Source of the DNA: Plantibacter flavus
Lineage (GTDB): Bacteria > Actinomycetota > Actinomycetes > Actinomycetales > Microbacteriaceae
DNA: 64,000 bases
Assembly: GCF_900177615.1 (NCBI RefSeq)
Contig: NZ_FXAP01000007.1
Coordinates: forward strand, 1-64,000
Reading direction: 5' to 3'
The notes below the pieces were generated by a model. It searched no databases, was not told the DNA's origin, and saw only the letters and a list, made by a program, of their open reading frames with translations. Shown here piece by piece: positions 58,393-64,000 of the stretch. The translations under genes were made by a program, and so were the position numbers. Numbering within the stretch: position 1 is the stretch's first letter; every line of letters begins with the position of its first letter.

Positions 58393-58926
58393 ATGTCGAT
58401 CTTCACCGCTGAGCGCGCCGTGCGCTCCAACGACACCCTCAACGTCCGCCCGCTGCTTGCACGCTCGGCCCAGTACGTCGTCCCACTGGCGAGTTTCGCC
58501 GCCTACCTCGGCAGCGTCGTCGTCCGGGAACAGTTCGACCACACGATCGACGAGACCGTGAAGTGGTCCCTGGCGATGTTCGACGCCCGCACCATGAGCA
58601 ACGTCCCCGCTGCGCAGCCCGCGGAGAAGATCGGCGAGGCAGTCGAGGACTACATCGAAGACCGGATCTCCACCGAAGCTGACATCGAGCTGAAGCTCGC
58701 CATCGAGGCCGTGCTGCACACGATCAGCCCGATCTACGGGCAGCAGCTGCGCATCACCGGCTGGCTGCCCGGCTTCCGCATCGCGGAGGGTCGCAAGTCA
58801 GTCATCGAGCTCAGCGGAGACACCTGCCCGAGCTGCGCGATCAACCCGACCGGCTACCGCGTCGGCGACCACAAGAACACCGCGCGCTGCCTCAACAGCG
58901 AGGACTGCGGCTGGACCGGCGCCTGA
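58393..58926 (+). CDS. Hypothetical protein with C-terminal zinc ribbon
   Basis: The 177-residue protein has a helical N-terminal region and ends with a likely zinc ribbon: GDTCPSCAINPTGY and NTARCLNSEDCGW (residues about 142-175). The ribosome site is CAGGAGAA. It begins a run of small Cys-rich genes. The ribbon suggests a nucleic-acid or ribosome-associated role; no family recognised. Confidence 0.65.
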   Translation: MSIFTAERAVRSNDTLNVRPLLARSAQYVVPLASFAAYLGSVVVREQFDHTIDETVKWSLAMFDARTMSNVPAAQPAEKIGEAVEDYIEDRISTEADIELKLAIEAVLHTISPIYGQQLRITGWLPGFRIAEGRKSVIELSGDTCPSCAINPTGYRVGDHKNTARCLNSEDCGWTGA

Positions 58927-59023
58927 GCGCTGCCGGCCACCTCCCGCACCACAGCAACATCCGCGAGACCACGCTCGCCGCACCACCCACCGCAAAGCCA
59001 CCACCCGTCAAGGAGAAGAATTC

Positions 59024-59119
59024 ATGGACTGCCCCAACTGCGACAACGTCGCGATGATCCCCGCCGCATTCCTCAAGGTCGGCCCCCACACCTGCCCCGT
59101 CTGCGGCTACTCGCAGTAG
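59024..59119 (+). CDS. 31-residue zinc-ribbon microprotein
   Basis: The frame encodes MDCPNCDNVAMIPAAFLKV with a second CPVCGYSQ end, so two CxxC knuckles make up nearly the whole peptide. The ribosome site AAGGAGAAGAATTC before ATG 59024 is excellent, and the gene sits between two other zinc-ribbon genes. It is easily missed because of its size. Confidence 0.7.
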   Translation: MDCPNCDNVAMIPAAFLKVGPHTCPVCGYSQ

Positions 59120-59148
59120 CGCTCACCGCGAAGAAGAAGGAGCCCGTC

Positions 59149-59448
59149 ATGGCCAACACCCAGAAGCTGGCAGGCATCCGCTGCCCGTCCTGCCTCGAGT
59201 CGCAGCGCTTCGCGATCCAGACGACCATCAACGTCATCGTCGAGGACGACGGTTTCGACTTCATGGCGTCCCAGCCGGCCGACGACGCCTTCCCCGGCCG
59301 AGTCGTCGACGAGGACGACGGACTGCAGGACGACGATCCAATCGTCTGCGCGAACCGGAACGGATGCGGCCACCTCGGAACCGTGCGCGAGTTCCGCTCG
59401 GGACTCGAAGCGGCCGAGAGGGAGCTGATGCTCACCGACGTCCGCTGA
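59149..59448 (+). CDS. Small zinc-ribbon protein
   Basis: The 99-residue protein has CPSCLESQRF (about residues 12-21) and CANRNGCGHLG (about 67-77) as the two knuckles of a split zinc ribbon, with an acidic insert between them. The ribosome site is GAAGAAGGAG. It is the third zinc-ribbon gene in the set and is followed by a terminator. Confidence 0.7.
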   Translation: MANTQKLAGIRCPSCLESQRFAIQTTINVIVEDDGFDFMASQPADDAFPGRVVDEDDGLQDDDPIVCANRNGCGHLGTVREFRSGLEAAERELMLTDVR

Positions 59449-59493
59449 GCGCTACCCACACCACACTGCATCACCACTGAAATCAAGACGCCC

Positions 59494-59536
59494 AACCGGC
59501 GGCGCGCTGGGATACCCCCGACGTGCCGCCGGTTTT
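59494..59536 (+). terminator. Terminator after the zinc-ribbon genes
   Basis: Arms AACCGGCGGC and GCCGCCGGTT are followed by TTCGG; the hairpin lies 46 bases after the 59149-59448 stop. Confidence 0.75.
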
Positions 59537-59584
59537 CGGTTTCCACCGCCACCTCCAATTACCTCAGCAAGAGAGAAGACCGCA

Positions 59585-60064
59585 ATGTCCTTGACCACCA
59601 TCAACATCACCGTCCGCGAAGGGCGCGTTCCTCCCGTGCGCAAGCGCATCAACATCCCGGCGTCTGACATCACCACACAGACGTGGTGGGAGAACCAGGT
59701 CGACGTCTCCACGTCCATCCGGCTCCTGATCCTCGAGGAAGTGAAGCGACACGGAGTCGTAGATCGCCTCAACCGCATCGGCACGGACGCCATGGCCACC
59801 CACACTGCTCCGGCCGCTGCCCCGAGAGTCACCGTCGTGACGGGTGCTGCTGCTACGCCTGCACCCGCGGCGGCCACCACGACGCCGGCGACACCAGCAT
59901 CAGCGCCGGTCATGTCCCGAGACGAAGAGCTCGACCTGCTGCGCGCCGAGAACACCATCCTCCGCAGCGTCATCGGCCCCGTCCCGGCGCTGTTCGACGT
60001 CAATGACCCGTCACTGCGAGGAGACCGCGCAGCTGCTCCTTCCCCGGCCGCACAGGCCGCCTGA
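59585..60064 (+). CDS. Hypothetical protein with Ala/Thr/Pro-rich middle
   Basis: The 159-residue protein starts MSLTTINITVREGRVPPVRKRINIP; the N-terminal part (about 60 residues) looks like a ribbon-helix-helix or similar small domain (VSTSIRLLILEEVKRHG). Residues 70-110 are low-complexity Ala/Thr/Pro, then a short coiled coil (RDEELDLLRAENTILR) follows. It may be a multimeric DNA-binding protein of the accessory type. Confidence 0.65.
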   Translation: MSLTTINITVREGRVPPVRKRINIPASDITTQTWWENQVDVSTSIRLLILEEVKRHGVVDRLNRIGTDAMATHTAPAAAPRVTVVTGAAATPAPAAATTTPATPASAPVMSRDEELDLLRAENTILRSVIGPVPALFDVNDPSLRGDRAAAPSPAAQAA

Positions 60065-60092
60065 GACACCGACCACCGAACAGGAGTCCGCC

Positions 60093-60290
60093 ATGGTCCA
60101 GCTGTCCGATCTGTACGACGCCGACAAGCGCACCCGTGACCCGGTGGTGAGGGCCCTCGCGACGACAAGCACGATCCCGCACCCGCTGAACAACGTGCGA
60201 TACGCGGACGGCATCAGCCGGTGTCGCCACGCCAGGACGCACACCGCGAACCAGGTCTGCAGGCAGAAGGTGATCAAGAGCCCCGAGTAA
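60093..60290 (+). CDS. Small basic hypothetical protein
   Basis: The 65-residue protein is basic with CRHARTHTANQVCRQK, a possible half zinc finger. The ribosome site is ACAGGAGT. It lies 28 bases after the previous gene. No family recognised. Confidence 0.55.
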   Translation: MVQLSDLYDADKRTRDPVVRALATTSTIPHPLNNVRYADGISRCRHARTHTANQVCRQKVIKSPE

Positions 60291-60407
60291 CACCGTTGCG
60301 CCGTCGTAGCGTGCGCCCCTGGTCTCCCCCGATCAGGTGCGCGCGTGGCAACTACGCAGCATTCATGTCCATCCCGCACGAGTATCCCCAAGAGAAGGTG
60401 ACCCTCG

Positions 60408-60926
60408 ATGAACCACTCCCAGTCCACTCAATCACTCCCAGCACCGTCGTCGACGGCGGGATCAAGTGACCACATTCCGAGTGAATGCGTAGTCCTCACG
60501 CGGATCAAGAAACAGTCGGGTCTGACCATCCAGCAGTTGGCTGACGCCACCGGAATCAGTGTCGGAGCGGTCAGCATTGCTCTGTCAGGGATCCGCTATC
60601 GAAACAGTGAACCCCGGATCGCGGCACCGACTGACCGTTCGCTCGCGAGACTCGCTTCGGCACTTCGAATCTCCGCCACTGAGCTCCGAGCGGAGGGTCG
60701 AGACAACGCCGCGCTGCTGCTTCAAGAAGCCGAGCCGGCCGGGGACCGCTGCGATCGGGAGCTCGTTGGCTTCTTGGCCGGCCGCGAAGCCGTCATCCGA
60801 CAGATGCTGACCCCTCTCTCGACTGAGGAGCTCCAGGCCGAGATCACTCGTCGAACGTCCTCGACACCCCAAGGACCCCCGGCCGACGCAGTTCACGCGA
60901 GCGACCCAGCTCACACATCCGACTGA
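60408..60926 (+). CDS. XRE-type helix-turn-helix regulator
   Basis: The 172-residue protein has an XRE domain at about residues 29-90 (LTRIKKQSGLTIQQLADATG, then VGAVSIALSG, then LARLASALRISATEL). The C-terminal part is acidic/helical and includes a Pro-rich end. It is the only clear classical HTH regulator in the plus-strand array and could control it. The start ATG 60408 has AAGGTGA nearby. Confidence 0.75.
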   Translation: MNHSQSTQSLPAPSSTAGSSDHIPSECVVLTRIKKQSGLTIQQLADATGISVGAVSIALSGIRYRNSEPRIAAPTDRSLARLASALRISATELRAEGRDNAALLLQEAEPAGDRCDRELVGFLAGREAVIRQMLTPLSTEELQAEITRRTSSTPQGPPADAVHASDPAHTSD

Positions 60927-60937
60927 AGGAACCTCTC

Positions 60938-61447
60938 ATGACCCATCTGTTCACCCTGTACGCGGCCGGGTCGACTCCGACGCTGCGGTACGACATCACG
61001 CTCGACCGAGCGGCCCTCGGGTACCGTGCTTCCTTGCATCTCGACGTCAACCACGCGGGGGCCGCGGAGTGGGATGTGCCCCTTGCCGCGGCACTCGACC
61101 GACTCTTTGACACGCAGCGCGAGGCTGTCATCGCCCTCACCACGGTGCTACCCGCGATCAAGCTCGGCCCTGATGCCGACTGGTCGCACTGGCGAGACTT
61201 CGCCTTCGCTCGAGGTCGGGCTTACGCGGGTCGAGTGATCGCTACCCGGAGTATGCGTGACGACAAGCTGCTGTTCCTGGCCGTGCCCGACATCGGGCCT
61301 TCGTGGCGCACCGTGTACGACGAGGTGAGTGGTTCGCACGGTTCGTCGCGAGATGCCAGACCTGCAAACGTACGCGCCATCGCTGGCGAGTATCACGACG
61401 GTTACATGACCGCCGCCTGGCCGGCGGAGCTCATCTCCACCCCCTGA
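60938..61447 (+). CDS. Hypothetical protein
   Basis: The 169-residue protein begins MTHLFTLYAAGSTPTLRYD; it is alpha/beta with several Trp and Asp residues (DADWSHWRDFAFARG). No family recognised. It is the last gene of the array before a terminator and lies 11 bases after the XRE gene. Confidence 0.6.
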   Translation: MTHLFTLYAAGSTPTLRYDITLDRAALGYRASLHLDVNHAGAAEWDVPLAAALDRLFDTQREAVIALTTVLPAIKLGPDADWSHWRDFAFARGRAYAGRVIATRSMRDDKLLFLAVPDIGPSWRTVYDEVSGSHGSSRDARPANVRAIAGEYHDGYMTAAWPAELISTP

Positions 61448-61480
61448 TCCGCACCTTGCCCAAGCCGCCGCAGAAAAGAA

Positions 61481-61512
61481 GAAGCCCCGAGGGAATGATC
61501 CCTCGGGGCTTC
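61481..61512. terminator. Bidirectional terminator between the array and the sortase unit
   Basis: Perfect fourteen-base arms GAAGCCCCGAGGGA and TCCCTCGGGGCTTC with a four-base loop are followed by GTTTCTT on the plus strand. Confidence 0.9.
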
Positions 61513-61549
61513 GTTTCTTGCAGGCCGCCGCCTGGTCAGGAGTGATCGC

Positions 61550-62554
61550 TCACTCGGCGGCCTCTTCGTCCTCGCTGGCGTCGTCGGCCGCTGCAGCGGC
61601 CTCCGCCTCGAGACGAGCCTGTTCGGCCGCGGCTGTCGCCTCGGCGTGCTTCCGCACCGCGATGTCGCCCAGGTGCGTCACCACCTCCTCGCTGAGCAGC
61701 TGCTCAGCGGTCTTCGGCAGCGGGTCCACGGGAACGGCGATCGCGAAGATGTTCTGGGTGAACAGCCGTTGTGCGTTGACCGCGCCGCCACAGGTCGTGA
61801 TCACGAGCTGGCGGGCACCCTCCGCTGACCAGTAGTCCTGCGGGAAGGCCGTGTGATCCTCAACCCGCATCGCGGTCATCTGCCAACTCTGCAGTTGCCC
61901 GGCACTGTCCTTCGTGTAGATCATCTCCCCACCGGTGAGCTGGTAGAGGTACCGCAGGGCTCCCCAACCCGTGGACGTGCTCACATGTGACGCGATCATC
62001 GTCACACCCGATTGACCTCCGTACATCGGCGCCCCACCCGCGAATCGGACGGCGTGCGTTGCGTCACTCGGAACCTTCAACGTGTCGAAGCCCTCGTACT
62101 TGCTCGGCACGAAGCTGTCGTCGGCCTCCACTGGCATGTAGACGCCCAACTGCGGGATGAAGAGCGTGTCCGGTCCCATGTCCGCAGCCGTCATCGTGTC
62201 CCCACCGACATCGACTGGTTCGTCACCGGTCGGTCCGACGACCGGGGCGCCAGCGGGGATCTCGAACTCTGCAGCCGGGAGCGGTGCTTCGACACTCTCG
62301 GGTGTTAGCCCCTTCCAGAGCATGAGACCGGCGGCCAGGACGAGGGCCGCAGCGATGGCACCCATCGCGATGCTCCTGCGGTGCCGCGGACGACGCCGAG
62401 GGCTCCGTGCTGGAGGAACGGCCGCCGTCGCAACCTTCGGTCCACGTGGCTCGGAGGTGGAAGCTGGGGCGGAACTGGTGGTTGGTGGTGTGAACCCGGA
62501 TGTGGCGCTTGGGCCCGCCCAGGTGGGTCGTTCCGGTGCTTCGACGTTGACCAT
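61550..62554 (-). CDS. Class E/F-like sortase
   Basis: The 334-residue membrane enzyme has a Pro/Ser-rich cytoplasmic start, one transmembrane helix (about 63-80), and a sortase beta-barrel. The catalytic triad is visible as His190 (TMIASH), Cys255 (VITTCGG) and Arg263 (NAQRLFTQN). The last 60 residues are an acidic, Ala-rich helix not typical of sortases. It would attach sorting-signal proteins to the wall, but no LPxTG-type substrate is seen in this window. The gene is downstream of two paralogous small genes, and GAAAGGGG precedes its ATG. Confidence 0.88.
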   Translation of the reverse strand: MVNVEAPERPTWAGPSATSGFTPPTTSSAPASTSEPRGPKVATAAVPPARSPRRRPRHRRSIAMGAIAAALVLAAGLMLWKGLTPESVEAPLPAAEFEIPAGAPVVGPTGDEPVDVGGDTMTAADMGPDTLFIPQLGVYMPVEADDSFVPSKYEGFDTLKVPSDATHAVRFAGGAPMYGGQSGVTMIASHVSTSTGWGALRYLYQLTGGEMIYTKDSAGQLQSWQMTAMRVEDHTAFPQDYWSAEGARQLVITTCGGAVNAQRLFTQNIFAIAVPVDPLPKTAEQLLSEEVVTHLGDIAVRKHAEATAAAEQARLEAEAAAAADDASEDEEAAE

Positions 62555-62572
62555 GTCCCGCCCCTTTCATTC

Positions 62573-63028
62573 CTACTTGTTGCGAGCTTCGTACTCGGCG
62601 CGCAGCTGACGATGGCGCTCGTTCCACCATTCGCTTCGCTGCGCCTCGAACTGCTCCGCGCGGTCGTCCAGCCACGCAACGAACTCAGCGTCGACGCGGT
62701 CACGCTGGGATACCTCCCACTCGTGGCGACGCTCGGCCGCGGCCTCCTCGGCTTGCCACGCCGGGTCGTCGAACAGCGCGTCGAAGTCCTCGATCGGCTC
62801 AGGATCCTCTGCCTCCTGATCGGGGCAGTCCGAGCGACTCATCGGGTGCCCGTCCTCGCCCACGAGAATCGTTCTGCGAGGCTCGGCATTCCTGACGGCC
62901 TCGACGATCGCCTCGATGTTCTCGGGGACGATGCCGATCAGGCGCTCGTAGATGTACTCGAGCTCGTCGTCCAGAGCGTTCGCGATCGCGAGCGGCACCT
63001 GCACAGTGATGACGGGTTCAGTTGCCAT
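62573..63028 (-). CDS. Hypothetical protein, paralogue of 63041-63538
   Basis: The 151-residue acidic protein shares with the next upstream gene the pattern ITVQVPLAIANALDDELEYIYERLIG at the N-terminus and WEVSQRDRVDAEFVAWLDDRAEQFEAQRSEWWNERHRQLRAEYEA at the C-terminus. It is helical, without membrane segments. It lies 18 bases before the sortase gene. Function unknown. Confidence 0.65.
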   Translation of the reverse strand: MATEPVITVQVPLAIANALDDELEYIYERLIGIVPENIEAIVEAVRNAEPRRTILVGEDGHPMSRSDCPDQEAEDPEPIEDFDALFDDPAWQAEEAAAERRHEWEVSQRDRVDAEFVAWLDDRAEQFEAQRSEWWNERHRQLRAEYEARNK

Positions 63029-63040
63029 GGTCTTGTCTCC

Positions 63041-63538
63041 CTAGTTGTCGAGATCGCTGGTGGGAACGACGTCGGACCTGTCGCGGTCGTACTCGCTGCG
63101 AAGCTCCGCGTTGCGGTTCCTCCACCAAGCGCCTCGGGCCTGGTCGAATGCCGACGCGTAGTGGGTCAGCCATTCGTTGTATTCACCTTCAACCCGAGCG
63201 TGCTGTGCTCGCTCCCAGTCGGTCCGCTTGGCGTGAGCTTCCTCATCCGCCAGCCACTCCGGGGTGTTCGCTTCGAGGTCGTACGCCTCCATGGCGGCAA
63301 TCTCCGCCGGCGTGATGTCGGACTCCGTACCGGGTTCGGGCTCCTGGCCGGCCTCGTCGACCAGGACGATCGCGCGGGTGTCCGCGTCCTTGGCCGCAAA
63401 CACGAGGGACTGCAGGTGGACCGGGATTCGGCCGATCAGCCGGTCTTCGAGGAAGTCCTGGACCTCGTCGAGCGAGTCCAGGACTTCGACCGGAATCTGC
63501 AGGGTGATGGTGGAGCGTGCGGTGGTGGTGGTCGTCAT
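63041..63538 (-). CDS. Hypothetical protein, paralogue of 62573-63028
   Basis: The 165-residue protein has STITLQIPVEVLDSLDEVQDFLEDRLIG and WERAQHARVEGEYNEWLTHYASAFDQARGAWWRNRNAELRSEY, matching its downstream paralogue at both ends. The central part is acidic and variable. Separated from its paralogue by 12 bases, so a tandem duplication. Function unknown. Confidence 0.65.
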   Translation of the reverse strand: MTTTTTARSTITLQIPVEVLDSLDEVQDFLEDRLIGRIPVHLQSLVFAAKDADTRAIVLVDEAGQEPEPGTESDITPAEIAAMEAYDLEANTPEWLADEEAHAKRTDWERAQHARVEGEYNEWLTHYASAFDQARGAWWRNRNAELRSEYDRDRSDVVPTSDLDN

Positions 63539-63547
63539 GATCGTGTC

Positions 63548-64000
63548 CTAGTTCTTCTGCTCGAGGTCCGCGACGCCATCGATCCCGGAAGGGTCGGCCA
63601 GGGCGAAGTCACGGAAGTTGTCCGGCAGCTGAGCTGCCAGTTCGGTGCGGCTGAGGGTCGTGCCAGCAAGGGCGAGCAGTCCGGAGGTGAGGGCCTCCTC
63701 GACAACTGGGTCAGGCACGAGCCATCGGTACTTCACCTCGTAGGCCGGGAGGCCAGGGCGAGTGCTGATGACGCGGAATCCGCCGACGTGACGACGGAGT
63801 TCAGTGTGGCGGGTGCCACCGACGACGGCGACGAGGCTCATGACTGGTGTCCTGAGCGATAGCCAGCCCGCGGCCACGCGCAGGGGGTTCATCCAGTCGC
63901 ACGCAGCGGCAGTGAAGGTGACTCCCCCGTCGAACTCGGCGATGAAGCCCTGCTCGACGGCGTACTGGGCGCCGGCGGCCGGGAAGCTGTCGACGCGGAC
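63548..64000 (-). CDS. Hypothetical protein (partial, cut by the window edge)
   Basis: The frame is open from the right edge (VRVDSFPAAGAQYAVEQGFIAEF on the minus strand) and continues through an internal Met at 63892 to a stop at 63548, so the true start lies outside the window. The visible part has RTPVMSLVAVVGGT and a C-terminal helical segment (SRTELAAQLPDNFRDFALADP). It is the furthest upstream visible gene of the sortase unit. No family recognised. Confidence 0.6.
   Translation of the reverse strand, partial: VRVDSFPAAGAQYAVEQGFIAEFDGGVTFTAAACDWMNPLRVAAGWLSLRTPVMSLVAVVGGTRHTELRRHVGGFRVISTRPGLPAYEVKYRWLVPDPVVEEALTSGLLALAGTTLSRTELAAQLPDNFRDFALADPSGIDGVADLEQKN

Noticed and set aside
62381-63862. 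Plus-strand open frame of 493 codons
   Set aside because: It runs against the sortase unit, whose genes have ribosome sites and recognisable motifs.
1-64000. tRNA or rRNA genes
   Set aside because: No stretch read as a tRNA cloverleaf or conserved rRNA segment; a dedicated covariance-model search would be needed to exclude them fully.

Overview
This window looks like part of a large conjugative plasmid, or a plasmid-like integrative element, from a high-GC Gram-positive actinobacterium. Microbacteriaceae or a related Micrococcales family is the best guess from protein style; this is inference, since no chromosomal marker, rRNA or tRNA was seen. The case rests on a replication/partition core, a Gram-positive type IV secretion block, plasmid topoisomerase and SSBs, and many short orphan genes in tight operons.

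Layout. Positions 1-12021 (minus strand) hold a conjugation-type T4SS: two membrane-anchored proteins, a two-domain cell-wall hydrolase, a large membrane protein, a VirB2-like pilin, a VirB6-like polytopic protein, a VirB4-like protein whose Walker motifs look degenerate, and a PrgI/VirB3-like protein. No relaxase or VirD4 coupling protein was seen. Positions 12206-16800 hold a type IA topoisomerase, two related membrane proteins, a zinc-finger/helical regulator candidate and a small DNA-binding-like protein. Positions 17020-21778 hold an archaeo-eukaryotic-type primase, ParA with a ribbon-helix-helix partner, and a RepA_C-type initiator. Positions 21821-25717 are unusual: about 17 copies of an 18-bp repeat (GGGGTCAnTnGGTGGCG) and a second short repeat family surround a few genes. 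Positions 26216-41028 are accessory: a LexA-box-preceded DUF6504-DnaE2 cassette, lipoproteins, a relaxosome-like RHH operon ending in a macro-domain gene, an R2K-type ATP-grasp gene beside a DUF2493/SLOG-like gene, and a secreted nuclease followed by two 45-residue membrane peptides. Positions 41040-52378 encode a compact type IV pilus system (PilB, PilT, PilC, prepilin peptidase, major pilin and three unusual minor pilin-like proteins, one with RCC1 repeats). Positions 52730-61447 are an array of short plus-strand orphan genes with two SSB-like proteins, resembling the leading region of a conjugative plasmid. Positions 61550-64000 carry a sortase and three orphans, the last cut by the window edge.

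The strongest unexplained signal is a 20-bp element seen before at least twelve transcription units in all the backbone modules. It is an imperfect palindrome resembling CTGGTAAACCAG followed by GAAAAACG, usually just after an AT-rich -10-like hexamer. It suggests one plasmid-wide regulatory circuit, analogous to but not evidently homologous with the KorA/KorB networks of IncP plasmids. Strong hairpins after the two pilin-like genes suggest that pilin subunits are made in excess over downstream genes.
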